Shown here: positions 26,369 to 36,327 of the stretch, in pieces | Layout of the letters: each line of letters begins with the position of its first letter | Numbering within the stretch: the stretch's first letter is position 1 | Assembly (NCBI GenBank): GCA_963814435.1 | Contig: CAWFCV010000035.1 | Coordinates: 62,001-126,000 of the forward strand | Reading direction: 5' to 3' | Source: JAEUPI01 sp963814435 | Lineage (GTDB): Bacteria; Pseudomonadota; Gammaproteobacteria; Burkholderiales; Burkholderiaceae_C | DNA: 64,000 nucleotides | Notes under the pieces: model-generated | The model's database searches: none | Told to the model about the DNA's origin: nothing | The model's input: the letters and a program-made list of their open reading frames with translations, nothing else | Translations under genes and position numbers: made by a program

Positions 26369-28294
26369 GTGAGCGCCGTCGGCGCCGCCTGTGGCACCTG
26401 GCCGTCGCCAGTCAGCGCCGCGCGCGTTGCGGCGGGAAGCAAGCCGCTGGCATCGCTGCGCATAGCCGGCGCACGCATCCACTGGCTGCAGGGGCTGCCC
26501 GAGGAGAACGGCCGCGTCGCCGCCATGGTGTCGGCGCCCGGCGCTTCGCCGCCTCGGCTGCTCACCGCAGCCCCGCTCAACGTGCGTACGCGCGTGCACG
26601 AGTATGGCGAGGGCGCCTACGCGGTCGCGGGCGAGACACTGTTCTTCTCGAACTTCGCCGACAACCTCGTCTATCGGCAGGACGCCGATGGTGTGGCGCG
26701 GCCGATCACCCACGACAGTGCGCAGCGCCACGCCGACTTCGAGCACGACGCCGCGCGACGGCGACTGATCGCAGTACGCGAGGACCATCGCGGCGGTTCA
26801 CACGAGGCGCGCAATTCGCTCGTCGCGATCGCCTGCGAAGGCGCAGCCGACCCGGTCGAGCTCGCGGCGGGGAACGATTTCTACTCCGCGCCGCGCCTGT
26901 CACCCGACGGCCGGCAGCTTGCCTGGCTGGCGTGGAACCATCCTTCGATGCCGTTCTTCGACACCGAACTGTGGCTCGCCGAAGTCGCTGCAGACGGTGC
27001 GCTCGTTGCGCCGCGGCGCATCGCCGGCGGCATCGGCGAGTCGCTGGCGCAGCCGCAGTGGTCGCCAGACGGGCGGTTGTTCGTCGTCTCGGACCGCACG
27101 GGCTGGTGGAACCTGTACCGCGTCGATGCGCACGATGCGCTGCAGGCGCTGTGTCCGATGGCCGCCGAGTTCGCGCACCCGCAGTGGGTCTTCGGGCGGG
27201 ACATGTTCGGCTTCAACGGCGCGAACGAGATCATCGCGACGTGCATCGAGCAGGGCGTGAGCAAGCTCGGCCGCATCGACCTCGCCACCCGGCGCTGGAC
27301 ACCGATCGCCAGCGCGTGCACCGACATCGACGAACTGCGCGTCGGGCCGGGGTTCGTTGCGATCATCGGCGGGTCGCCGATGGTGCCGCGCCAGGTCGCG
27401 CGCATCGATCTCGCCAGTGGCGCGAGTGCAGTCCTGGCAAGCAGCGTCGACGAGCTGCCTGACGCCGGATTCCTCGCGGCTGCGCGGGCGATCGAGTTCC
27501 CGAGCGCGCGCGGGCGCACCGCGCACGCCTTCTACTATGCGCCGACGCATCCCGACTTCGTCGCCTTGCAAGGCGAGCGCCCTCCGCTCGTCGTGACAAG
27601 CCACGGCGGCCCCACCTCGTCGACCAACACGAGCCTGCGCCTGAACGTCAACTTCTGGACCAGCCGCGGCTTCGCGCTGGTCGACGTCAACTACGGCGGC
27701 TCGACCGGCTACGGCCGCGCCTATCGCGAGCTGCTGCACCACGCCTGGGGCATCGTCGATGTCGAAGACTGCGTTGCCGCGGCTCGCCACCTCGCCGAGC
27801 GCGGACTCGCCGATGCCGAGCGCATGGCAATCCGCGGTGCGAGCGCGAGCGGCTTCACGACGCTGCGCGCGCTGATCTTCCACGACGTCTTCAAGGCCGG
27901 CGCGAGCTACTTCGGCGTCAGCGATCTCGCCGGGCTCGACGCCGACACGCACAAGTTCGAGTCACGCTACACAACGAACTACCTGGTCTCGCGCTCCGAC
28001 TACGCTGCACGCTCGCCGCTCGCGCACGCCGACCGGCTGAACTCGCCAGTGATCTTCTTCCAGGGACTCGACGACAAGGTGGTGACGCCCGCGCAGTCCG
28101 AGTCGATGGTCGCGGCCATGAAAAGGCGCGACATCCCGGTCGAGTATCACGCCTTTGAAGGTGAGGGCCACGGCTTTCGCAAGGCAGCAACGATCGAGAC
28201 GTGCCTCGAAGCCGAGCTGGCCTTCTACAGGCGGGTGTTCGGCTTCGGGCAGGTGCGGTCGGGCGGCGTGAGCCACGATCCTTGCAGGAGCTGA
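26369..28294 (+). CDS. S9-family serine peptidase (dipeptidyl/acylaminoacyl peptidase type)
   Basis: A 641-residue enzyme. The GTG at 26369 with CGGAGGAAAG before it is favoured; the frame is open further upstream but that part is not conserved-looking. Residues 40-380 form the propeller with repeated SPDGRQLAWLAW-like blades. The C-terminal alpha/beta hydrolase has VVTSHGGPTSS, the nucleophile in GASASGF (Ser492), Asp in FFQGLDDKVVTP and His in GEGHGF. The usual GG after the serine pair is altered (Ser-Ala-Ser-Gly), yet the triad is complete. Cytoplasmic; no signal peptide. It would trim short peptides. It is convergent with the liv operon. Confidence 0.9.
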   Translation: MSAVGAACGTWPSPVSAARVAAGSKPLASLRIAGARIHWLQGLPEENGRVAAMVSAPGASPPRLLTAAPLNVRTRVHEYGEGAYAVAGETLFFSNFADNLVYRQDADGVARPITHDSAQRHADFEHDAARRRLIAVREDHRGGSHEARNSLVAIACEGAADPVELAAGNDFYSAPRLSPDGRQLAWLAWNHPSMPFFDTELWLAEVAADGALVAPRRIAGGIGESLAQPQWSPDGRLFVVSDRTGWWNLYRVDAHDALQALCPMAAEFAHPQWVFGRDMFGFNGANEIIATCIEQGVSKLGRIDLATRRWTPIASACTDIDELRVGPGFVAIIGGSPMVPRQVARIDLASGASAVLASSVDELPDAGFLAAARAIEFPSARGRTAHAFYYAPTHPDFVALQGERPPLVVTSHGGPTSSTNTSLRLNVNFWTSRGFALVDVNYGGSTGYGRAYRELLHHAWGIVDVEDCVAAARHLAERGLADAERMAIRGASASGFTTLRALIFHDVFKAGASYFGVSDLAGLDADTHKFESRYTTNYLVSRSDYAARSPLAHADRLNSPVIFFQGLDDKVVTPAQSESMVAAMKRRDIPVEYHAFEGEGHGFRKAATIETCLEAELAFYRRVFGFGQVRSGGVSHDPCRS

Positions 28295-28327
28295 GGGGCC
28301 ACTGGAGTGTTGCCTGGCAACCCCACC

Positions 28328-28981
28328 TCACTCGACATCCCTCACCACATTCGCGCCACGCTCGATCACGAACTCGCTGTCGACCAGCGAGCGCGAGTGG
28401 TTGAGGTCACTCTGTGCCATCAGCACCGCGACCGCGCTGCCTTTCAGGCCGGCGATCACGTCGGCCAGGCGCCGCGACAGTGCCGGCGCCACCCCTTCGA
28501 ACGGCTCGTCGAGCAGCAGCAGCCGCGTGCCGACGGCCAGCGCACGGGCCAGCGCCACCAGCTTCTGCTGCCCGCCCGAGAGCAGCAGCGCGCGCCGTTC
28601 GCGCATCTCCAGCAGCTCGGGCAGCACTCGGTAGACGATCGCCAGTCGATCGTCGGCCTTCAGCGCCGTGTTCACCCACACCGGCACCAGGATGTTCTCT
28701 TCCACGGTGAGCTCGGGCACGAGGCCGCGGTCCTCCGGCATGTAGCCGATCCCCAGGCTTGCGCGGGCATGGGGCGGCAGCGCGGCCAGATCCTGCCCGT
28801 CGAAGCGGATCGTGCCCTGCGTCGGCGCGAGGTGACCCATCAGCGTGCGCATCAGCGTGGTCTTGCCGGCGCCGTTGCGGCCGACGAGGCCGACCATCGT
28901 GCCGTCTGCCACCGTAAGCGACAGGCCACGCAGCGCGACCACCGACTGGATCGCGACGTGGAGGTTCTCGGCGCGCAGCAC
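28328..28981 (-). CDS. livF: Branched-chain amino acid-type ABC transporter, ATPase LivF
   Basis: A 217-residue ATPase. A GTG at 28981, behind GCAGGAG, starts six bases after the livG stop. Walker A is GRNGAGKTTL near residue 37, the Q-loop region follows with GYMPEDRGLVPELTVEEN, the signature is LLLSGGQQKL and Walker B LLLLDEPFEG. It is slightly shorter than most LivF (about 235). It energises uptake by the LivH/LivM channel. The end reads FVIERGANVVRDVE. It is the last gene of the minus-strand operon. Confidence 0.9.
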   Translation of the reverse strand: MLRAENLHVAIQSVVALRGLSLTVADGTMVGLVGRNGAGKTTLMRTLMGHLAPTQGTIRFDGQDLAALPPHARASLGIGYMPEDRGLVPELTVEENILVPVWVNTALKADDRLAIVYRVLPELLEMRERRALLLSGGQQKLVALARALAVGTRLLLLDEPFEGVAPALSRRLADVIAGLKGSAVAVLMAQSDLNHSRSLVDSEFVIERGANVVRDVE

Positions 28982-28986
28982 CAGAG

Positions 28987-29748
28987 TTACTCCTGCAGCA
29001 GCTCGCCGGTCACGTAGCGGCGCACGTCGTCGGCGGCCAGCGCGCGCTCGGGCACGTCGTCGGCGATGATGCGGCCGCTGTAGAACGCGATCACGCGTTG
29101 GGCATAGCGCGCCACGATGTCCATGTCGTGCTCGACGAACAGCACTGTGGTGTCGCGCTCGCTGCCGAGCGCGGCCATGATGGTGTCCATCATCGGGAAC
29201 TTCTCCTCGGCCGAAACGCCGCTGGTGGGCTCGTCCAGCAGCAGCAGCTTCGGCCGCACGGTGAGCGCCATCGCGATGTCGAGCAGCTTGCGCACGCCGC
29301 CGGGCAGCTCGACGACGCGGCGCGCGCGGTGGTCGGCCAGGCTGAAGCGCTGCAGCAGCTGCTCGGCCCGGGCGATCGCCTCGCCGCGGCGCGCACGCTG
29401 CCACAGGCTCAGGTGCTGGTCGTGGCAGGCATTGGCCACCAGCATGTTGTCCAGCACCGAGAGCTCGCCGAACAGCTGCGGAATCTGGAACGAACGCGCC
29501 ACGCCGAGCTGCACGATGCGCCGCGGCGACAGCGCGGTGATGTCGCGCCCCTCGAAGCGGATGTGGCCGGCGTCGGGCTTCAGGTAGCCGGTGATCATGT
29601 TGACGAAGGTGGTCTTGCCGGCGCCGTTGCTGCCGATCAGGCTCACACGTTCGCCGGCGGCGACCCGCACGTTGAGCTCGGCCGCGGCCACCACCGCGCC
29701 GAAGCGTTTGCCGACGCTCTGCGCCTCCAGCAAAGGCGCGGCGGTCAC
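28987..29748 (-). CDS. livG: Branched-chain amino acid-type ABC transporter, ATPase LivG
   Basis: A 253-residue ATPase with a GTG start. Walker A is GSNGAGKTTFVN near residue 39, followed by the LivG-type GVARSFQIPQLFGELSVLDN; Walker B is LLLLDEPTSG. The ABC signature is unusual: LPGGVRKLLDIAMAL instead of the LSGGQ-like loop, keeping the two glycines but replacing Gln with Val-Arg-Lys. The H-loop (FVEHDMD) is normal. It belongs to a livJHMGF-type set; the substrate may be an amino acid, amide or other hydrophilic compound. Confidence 0.92.
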   Translation of the reverse strand: MTAAPLLEAQSVGKRFGAVVAAAELNVRVAAGERVSLIGSNGAGKTTFVNMITGYLKPDAGHIRFEGRDITALSPRRIVQLGVARSFQIPQLFGELSVLDNMLVANACHDQHLSLWQRARRGEAIARAEQLLQRFSLADHRARRVVELPGGVRKLLDIAMALTVRPKLLLLDEPTSGVSAEEKFPMMDTIMAALGSERDTTVLFVEHDMDIVARYAQRVIAFYSGRIIADDVPERALAADDVRRYVTGELLQE

Positions 29749-29806
29749 TGGACTACCCTTCGCACTGCGTGCTCCGGGATTCGCGCTTGGGAGCGGCCCG
29801 GCGCGC

Positions 29807-30734
29807 TCATGTCCGACCCTTGCCCACCCACAGCGAGCCGATGCCGCGCGGCAGGAAGCGGATCACGAACAGCAGGAACAGGCCCAGCGCCAGCTGCCAG
29901 GTGTTGGGGAAGTACGAGCTCGAGAACGAGCGCACCACCTCCAGCACCGTGCTGGCGACGAACACCGCGGCCACGCTCTGCCAGCCGGCCAGGATGGCGA
30001 CGAAGACGAACTCGCCGGAGGTCGTCCAGTAGCTGAACTGCGGCTCGATGTGGCCGAGCGACAGCACCACCAGCGCGCCGCCGGTGCCACCGCAGAACGC
30101 GGCGAGCAGGAAGTTGATCGCCATCGCGCGCCGCACCGAGCCGCCGAGGTACTCGACACGCAGCTCGTTGTCGCGCGCGGCCAGCGTGACCAGGCCGCGG
30201 GTGGAGTCGAACAGCACGCGCGCCAGCAGCGCCATCGTGATGGCCACACCCACCGTCAGCAGGTACAGCACGTAGCCGGCCAGCGCATCGGGCAGCCGCC
30301 AGCCGAGCAGCGTGGCGCGGCCGACGTTGAAGCCGTCGGAGCCGCCGAGCACGTCGAGCTTCATCAGCGCGCCGTAGACCACCATCGACAGCGCCAGCGT
30401 CAGCATCGCGAAGAAGATGCCGCGGTAGCGCGCCAGCAGCGGCGCGAACGGCGCCGCCACGAGCGTGGCCATCACGCCGCCGCAGAGCACGAGGCCGAGC
30501 GCGTCGGTGAAGCCGAGCCTTGTTGAACAGCAGCGCCGCGGTGTAGCCGCCGACCGCGAACACCATGCCCTGGCCGAACGGCACCACGCCGCCGCGCATC
30601 AGCGCCACGATGCCCAGCGACACCAGCCCGTTGCCGGCGGCCATCGTGACCAGGAAGGTCAGCCACTTCGGCGCCAGCCAGCCGGCGATGGCGAGCAACG
30701 CGAATGCGGCCACGCCGCCGAGCACGAGCCGCAT
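29807..30734 (-). CDS. livM: ABC transporter permease LivM (one frame break)
   Basis: The protein begins at ATG 30734 (MRLVLGGVAAFALLAIAGW) and has about nine helices. Near 30520 the frame changes: upstream it reads GGYTAALLFNKA, and from the other frame GLVLCGGVMATLVAAPFAPL continues smoothly, so one extra base is present in that junction. The second half contains the permease signature-like LAARDNELRVEYLGGSVRRAMA and ends LFVIRFLPRGIGSLWVGKGR. Both halves are conserved, so a sequencing or assembly indel is likelier than a dead gene. It pairs with LivH to form the channel. Confidence 0.85.
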
Positions 30735-30758
30735 GTCAGCCGGCCGCTCCGGGAAGGG

Positions 30759-31655
30759 TCATATCTTTCTTGCCTGGATGCGCTGGAACAGGCCTTCAGG
30801 GCGGAACATCAGCACCACCGCCATCACGACGTAGATCGAGAACAGCTCGGCCACCGGCGCCAGGTGCACCGCGAGCGAGCGCGCGAGGCCGACGATCAGC
30901 GCGCCGATAGCTGCGCCCTCGATGCTGCCCAGGCCGCCGATGATGACGACCGCGAACGAGACGATGATCACGCCCACCGATACGCCCGGTTGCACCGAGA
31001 TCATCGGCGCGGTGAACGCGCCGCCGATCGCGGCCAGGAAGATGCCGACGCTGAACGCGCCCATGTAGACGCGCGACACGTTCACGCCCATGCTGGAGGC
31101 GATCTCGGCGCTGTGGATCACTGCGAGCACGATCTTGCCCTGGCGGGTGCGGTTCAGGCCCCACCAGACCGCAACACCGACGATGATGGCCAGCGCGAGC
31201 AGCGCGAAGTCGTAGCCCACGTAGGTCTGCGCGCCGATGTGCACGTTGCCGAACAGGCCGTAGGGTTCCGACACGTAGTACGGGTTGGCGCCCCAGACGA
31301 GCTTGGTCACGTCCTCGAGGATCAGGAACATCGCGTAGGTGACGAGCACCAGCAGCACCTCGTCGCGACCGTAGAAGAAGCGCAGCAACCCGCGCTCGGT
31401 GAGCGGCGCCACCACCGCCGCCACCGCCACGGCGGCCAGCAGCATGGCGACCAGCGAGAACCCGGGCGCCCATTTCAGGCTCGCACCCCAGCCGACGAAG
31501 CTCGCCGCCGCATAGGCGCCCAGCGCGTAGAAGCTGCCGTGCGCGATGTTCAGGATCTTCAGCACACCGAACACCAGCGTGAGCCCGAGCGCCACGATGA
31601 ACAGCCACGACGCGTAGGTCAGGCCGTCGATCAAGATCGTCAGCGCTGCGTCCAC
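30759..31655 (-). CDS. livH: ABC transporter permease LivH
   Basis: A 298-residue permease with eight or so helices. GTG 31655 gives the usual opening VDAALTILIDGLTYASWLFIVALG; an ATG ten codons earlier is possible. The conserved ILNIAHGSFYALGAYAA block is near residue 38, and the EAA-like region reads GVNVSRVYMGAFSVGIFLAAIGG. Its end is 24 bases from the livM start. It is separated from the binding protein gene by a GC-rich repeat, so translation of livH may be independent of livJ. Confidence 0.9.
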   Translation of the reverse strand: MDAALTILIDGLTYASWLFIVALGLTLVFGVLKILNIAHGSFYALGAYAAASFVGWGASLKWAPGFSLVAMLLAAVAVAAVVAPLTERGLLRFFYGRDEVLLVLVTYAMFLILEDVTKLVWGANPYYVSEPYGLFGNVHIGAQTYVGYDFALLALAIIVGVAVWWGLNRTRQGKIVLAVIHSAEIASSMGVNVSRVYMGAFSVGIFLAAIGGAFTAPMISVQPGVSVGVIIVSFAVVIIGGLGSIEGAAIGALIVGLARSLAVHLAPVAELFSIYVVMAVVLMFRPEGLFQRIQARKI

Positions 31656-31696
31656 GCGCCAGCGCCCGCGTCGAGCACTACCCATTCAAGCGGACG

Positions 31697-31772
31697 CCGT
31701 GGATCCGGCTCCGCCGGTCCACTAGCGTCGCCCCCCTGGGGGGAGGCGGCCGCCAGGCCGCTCCGGGGGGGA
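31697..31772 (-). repeat. GC-rich stop-codon-adjacent repeat, diverged copy 3
   Basis: On the minus strand it starts on the base after the TGA of the binding-protein gene and runs towards livH. It has the same layout as the copies at 13083 and 47102 but changed stems: GCGGCC-TG-GCGGCC and CCCCCC-A-GGGGGG, then a GGCGGAGCC segment. Sequence differs while the pairing is kept, which suggests that the structure matters. Confidence 0.6.
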
Positions 31773-33083
31773 TCAACATTTCGCTCCAGGGAAACCGGCC
31801 TTGATCCACTCTTCGCTCTTCATGTTCGGCGGCGGATTCACGCAGTCCGCCGGAAATCGCATGATGTCTTCGAGCATCACCATCTTCTTGCCCGCGTCGT
31901 AGCGCGTTTTGCCGATGGCCGTGTCCTGCACCGCCTGGTGGCCGCCGCCAAGCGCCATGCGGATCTTGCCGGCGGGCGAATCCCACTCGGAGTTGCGCAG
32001 CGCGGCGGCCAGCTGCTCGGGTGTGGGCTTCTTGCCGCCGTTGGCGGCCATCGCCTTCTCGACCGCGAGCTTCAGGCCGAGCAGCGACTGCACCATGCGG
32101 TACGGCGCCTGCACCGGGTAGACGTTGTAGGCCTTGCTGTAGAGGTCCCACCACCAGTCGTTGAGCGCCGACTTCGGGCTCATCAATCCATAGGCGCCGC
32201 GCGCGCCGAGGATCACGCCGTTGGGCATCTTTTCGCCCAGGCCCGGCAGCACGTGGTCGGCCGCCGAGAACACCACCTGCGTCTTCTGGAACAGCCCACG
32301 CGGCGCGGCCTGCAGCACGAAGGCCTGCAGGTCGCCGCCCCACAGGCTCGAGTGGGTGACGTCGGCGGGCTTGGCCATCAGCGCCGAGATCTCGGTGCCG
32401 TACTGGCCGGCGCCGAACTTGGGCAGCTGGTCCTCGCCGGCCTTGGCGCCGGGGAAGAGCTTTTCCATCGACCAGGTGAAGTCCTTCTTCGAATCCTGGC
32501 CCCAGGCATAGTCCTGGTTGATCAGGTTGAAGGACTCGACCTTCACGTTCTTCGCCTTCAGGTAACGCGTCAGCGCCACGTTGTCCATCGCCGCATGGCT
32601 GGCGGTGCGGAACACGTACTGCAGCTTGTTGTCCTCGAAGATGCGCGGCGTGCCGCAGTCGTAGAGGATCAGGAACTTCTTCATCTCCTCGGCCACCGGC
32701 GCCACCGCCAGGCAGTCGCCCGAGCCGACGTAGCCGACCACCGCATCGACCTTCTCGCGGTCGTACAGGTTGCGCAGCTCCTGCACCTGCTTGGTCGCGC
32801 CGCCGTTCTCGTCGACGTAGATCGGCTCGATCTTCACGCCGCCGAAGCCGACCTTGTTGTACGGCGCCGGCGCCGCGCCCTTGTTGAAGGCGTCGATCAC
32901 CACCTTGGCGCCGTTGACCGCCGGGATGCCGAAGCTCTCGGCCGCCTGGCCCGACAGGAAGCTGACGATGCCGAGCTTGAAGGTTTCCTGCGCCTGCGCG
33001 GCGCCGGCGGCGCACAATGCCGCGGCCACGAGCGCGCCCGCCGTGGCGCGGGGCGCGGACCTGATTGCTGCCAGTGATGCCAT
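31773..33083 (-). CDS. ABC transporter substrate-binding protein (LivJ/Leu-Ile-Val-binding family)
   Basis: A 436-residue periplasmic protein. Residues 1-32 are a signal peptide ending AAGAAQAQ. The mature part has the type-I periplasmic fold pattern: LGIVSFLSGQAAESFGIPAVNGAKVV, then AVVGYVGSGDCLAVAPVAEE and the second-lobe YPVQAPYRMVQSLLGLKLAVEKA. It captures the ligand for LivHMGF. Six cysteines are scattered, more than usual for this family. The subgroup with the QAAESFGIPA segment is common in betaproteobacteria with unknown ligands, so leucine is not assured. Confidence 0.92.
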   Translation of the reverse strand: MASLAAIRSAPRATAGALVAAALCAAGAAQAQETFKLGIVSFLSGQAAESFGIPAVNGAKVVIDAFNKGAAPAPYNKVGFGGVKIEPIYVDENGGATKQVQELRNLYDREKVDAVVGYVGSGDCLAVAPVAEEMKKFLILYDCGTPRIFEDNKLQYVFRTASHAAMDNVALTRYLKAKNVKVESFNLINQDYAWGQDSKKDFTWSMEKLFPGAKAGEDQLPKFGAGQYGTEISALMAKPADVTHSSLWGGDLQAFVLQAAPRGLFQKTQVVFSAADHVLPGLGEKMPNGVILGARGAYGLMSPKSALNDWWWDLYSKAYNVYPVQAPYRMVQSLLGLKLAVEKAMAANGGKKPTPEQLAAALRNSEWDSPAGKIRMALGGGHQAVQDTAIGKTRYDAGKKMVMLEDIMRFPADCVNPPPNMKSEEWIKAGFPGAKC

Positions 33084-33313
33084 CGATGTCTCCTGTGTAA
33101 GTGTGATGTCGGGCAGTTAGGGAAACGGTGCGCCGTACGCCGCCGACGCCTGGTCGCCGCATCTTTGCCCGGCGCGACGATCGCCGGAACCCGAGAAACC
33201 CCCGACTTTGCCGCCTGGGGCGACTCTGGCAGGCGTCAGACCACCGTCAGCGCCACGGGGAACACTCGATCGACGAGACTGCGGTATCGCAAGCCGCGCC
33301 ACCGGAGACCATC

Positions 33314-33538
33314 ATGCCCGTTGCAGCGACCGATCGCGGCGCCAAGGCGTTGCGCGGCCCGCGCCTGCTGGCGCTGTTCTGCGCCGGCTGGCTGCTGATG
33401 AACTTCCCGCTGCTGAGCCTGTTCGACCGCGACCTGCGGCTGTTCGGGCTGCCGTTGCTGCCGCTCGCCCTGTTCGTGGGCTGGGCGCTGCTGATCGTCG
33501 CGCTGGCTGCGGTCAGCGAGCGCGGCGGCGACGACTGA
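33314..33538 (+). CDS. Small two-helix membrane protein upstream of the symporter-kinase
   Basis: A 74-residue protein from ATG 33314 with GGAGA before it. Two hydrophobic helices (LLALFCAGWLLMNFPLLSLF and LPLLPLALFVGWALLIVALAAV) are joined by a short charged loop. Tiny membrane proteins of this look commonly precede SSS-type symporters and symporter-kinases, analogous to the DUF485 partner of ActP. It ends 25 bases before the kinase gene. Its function is unproven. Confidence 0.75.
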   Translation: MPVAATDRGAKALRGPRLLALFCAGWLLMNFPLLSLFDRDLRLFGLPLLPLALFVGWALLIVALAAVSERGGDD

Positions 33539-33563
33539 CCGGCTGCGCGCCTGGCCACACGCC

Positions 33564-36327
33564 ATGTTGTCCGCCCCGCTGGTTCTCGGCGCATCGCTCG
33601 CCTACCTGTTGCTGCTGTTTGCGGCGGCCTCGTTCGGCGACCGGCGTGCGCTGCAGGGCCGCTCGGTGATCGGCAATGCCTGGGTCTACACGCTGTCGAT
33701 GGGCGTGTACTGCACGGCGTGGACCTACTTCGGCAGCATCGGGCGCGCGGCGAATGCCGGCGTGTGGTTCCTGCCGATCTACCTGGGTCCGACGCTGGCG
33801 ATGGTGCTGGCCTCGCTGGTGCTGCGCAAGATGATCCGCATCGCGCGCAGCCAGCGCATCACGTCGATCGCCGATTTCATCGCCAGTCGTCACGGCAAGA
33901 GTCCGCTGCTGGCCGGCCTGGTGACGCTGATCGCGGTGGTGGGCATCGTGCCGTACATGGCGCTGCAGCTGAAGGCCGTGGCCAGCGGGTACGCCGTGCT
34001 CACCGGGCAGCCGGTGAGTCACGGCGCGTGGTGGAGCGACAGCACGCTGGTCGTGGCGCTGGTGCTGGCCGGCTTCACGATCGTGTTCGGCACGCGGCAC
34101 CTGGACACCACCGAGCGCCACGAAGGCATGGTGGCGGCGATCGCGCTGGAGTCGGTGGTCAAGCTGCTGGCCTTCCTGGCGGTCGGCGGCTTCGTGACCT
34201 GGGGCCTGTTCAGCGGCCCGGCCGACCTGTTCGACCGCGCGCAGGGCGTGCCCGAGGTGCGCCAGCTGCTGCAGAGCGGCGCCTCGTTTGCCTACGACCA
34301 GTGGTTCGCGCTGACGCTGCTGTCGATGCTGTCGGTGATCTTCCTGCCACGGCAGTTCCAGATGATGGTGGTCGAGAACGTCGACGAGCGCCACGTGCGC
34401 CGGGCTGCCTGGGCGTTCCCGCTGTACCTGCTGCTGATCAACCTGTTCGTGCTGCCGATCGCGGTCGGCGGCCTGCTGCATTTCGGGCCCGGGCGCATGG
34501 ACCCGGAAACATTCGTGCTGTCGCTGCCGCTGGCCCAGGGCCAGCCACGCGCTGGCGCTGCTGGCCTTCGTCGGCGGCCTGTCGGCGGCCACCGGCATGG
34601 TCATCGTCGAGACCATCGCGGTGGCCACGATGGTGTGCAACGACCTGGTGATGCCGCTGCTGCTGCGCACGGCCCGCTTCGGCGCGCGGCGCGGCGCGGC
34701 GACGGCCGCCGCGGACGATCTGACCGGCCTGTTGCTGGGCATTCGCCGCGTGGCCATCGTGCTGCTGCTGCTGCTCGGCTACCTGTACTTCCGCATTGCC
34801 GGCGAGGCCTATGCGCTGGTGAGCATCGGCCTGATCAGCTTCGCCGCGGTGGCGCAGTTCGCGCCGGCGCTGCTGGGCGGCATGTACTGGAAGGGCGGCA
34901 CGCGCGAGGGCGCGCTGGCCGGCCTGGGCGCCGGATTTGCGTGTTGGGTCTACACGTTGATGCTGCCGTCGATCGCCAAGTCGGGCTGGATGGGCACTGA
35001 CTTCCTGAGCCACGGCCCGTGGGGCATCGCCTGGCTGAAGCCCGAGCAGCTGTTCGGCCTGACGCGGTTGGATTCGCTGACGCACTCGCTGTTCTGGAGC
35101 CTGTTGGCCAACGCTGGCCTCTACGCCGCGGTGTCGCTGGCGCGCAGCCCGACGGCGCGCGAGATGAGCCAGGCGCTGCTGTTCGTCGACGCGCTGCGGC
35201 GCCCGCGTGATGCCGACGGCGCGCAGCCGGTGTTCTGGCGCGGCCGTGCGCATGTGGCCGACCTGCTGGCGCTGGCCGGGCGTTTTCTCGGCCACGACAA
35301 TGCGCAGCGCCTCTTCGCCGAGCACGCGCGCCGCGTCGGCGCGCCGAGCGTCGAGCAGATGCCGGCCGATGCCCGGCTGGTGCAGTTCGTCGAGACGCAA
35401 CTGGCCGGCGCGCATCGGCAGCGCGTCGGCGCGGGTGATGATCGCCTCCGCCGTGGAGGAGGAGGCGCTGGCCATCGACGACGTGATGCGCATACTCGAC
35501 GAGGCCTCGCGCGAGGCGATGCAGCTGCGCGCGTATTCGCACGAGCTGGAGGAGAAGTCGCGCTCGCTGGAGCGCGCCAGCGCCGAGCTGCGTGCGGCCA
35601 ACGAGCAGTTGAAGAGCCTGGACCGGCTGAAGGACGACTTCATGTCGTCGGTGACGCACGAGCTGCGCACGCCGCTGACGTCGATCCGCGCGCTGGCCGA
35701 GCTGATGGTCGACGACCCGCGATGGAGGCCGCGCAGCGCGCGCAGTTCACCGGCATCATCGTCGCCGAGACCGAGCGCCTGAGCCGGCTGGTGAACCAGG
35801 TGCTCGACATGGCCAAGATCGAATCGGGCCACGCCGAGTGGCACAACACCGACGTCGACCTGCGCGCGCTCACCGAGACGGCGGTGCAGACCACGCGCGA
35901 GCTGTTCCGCGAGCGCGGCGCGGAGCTGGTGCTCGACGCGCCGGGGCCGTTGCCGCTGCTGCGTGCCGACCCCGATCGGCTGACGCAGGTGCTGCTCAAC
36001 CTGCTGTCCAACGCCGCCAAGTTCGTGCCCACGAAAGGCGGCCGCGTCGAGGTCCGGCTGACGCGCACGCCGAACAGTCTGCGCGTCGAGGTGCAGGACA
36101 ACGGCGCCGGCGTGCCGGCCGAGCAGCAGGGCCTGATCTTCGAGAAGTTCCGCCAGGGTGGCGACGCTGCCCACCGCCCGCAGGGCACCGGGCTGGGCCT
36201 GCCGATCAGCCGGCAGATCGTCGAACATTTCGGCGGGCGCATGTGGGTGCAGTCGGTGGCGGGCCAGGGCGCCTGTTTCGGCTTCGAGCTGCCGCTGTCG
36301 CTTGCCACGCAGGAGGCCATGACATGA
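33564..36327 (+). CDS. Sodium/solute symporter-histidine kinase hybrid (CrbS/CbrA-like), frame-broken
   Basis: The N-terminal about 480 residues are a 13-helix SSS transporter-like domain (AWTYFGSIGRAANAGVWFLPIYLGP, FLPRQFQMMVVENVDERH). Then come a linker, a coiled coil (HELEEKSRSLERASAELRAANEQL), a kinase core with H box SSVTHELRTPLTSIRALAEL, N box LNLLSNAAKF, and G2 GTGLGLPIS. The frame changes near 34545, 35425 and 35722, each by one base with motifs continuing, so three indels are inferred. Family members sense or carry a solute and signal through a receiver; CrbS controls acetate uptake genes. The partner regulator starts on its stop codon. Confidence 0.85.

Noticed and set aside
30465..33077. 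An 870-residue open frame on the plus strand across livM, livH and the binding protein
   Set aside because: Rich in His/Arg/Gln/Asp with no domain, and opposite three recognisable transporter genes.
33084..33313. A riboswitch in front of the binding-protein gene
   Set aside because: GC-rich with some repeats of GCCTGG/GCCGC but no recognisable conserved aptamer core.
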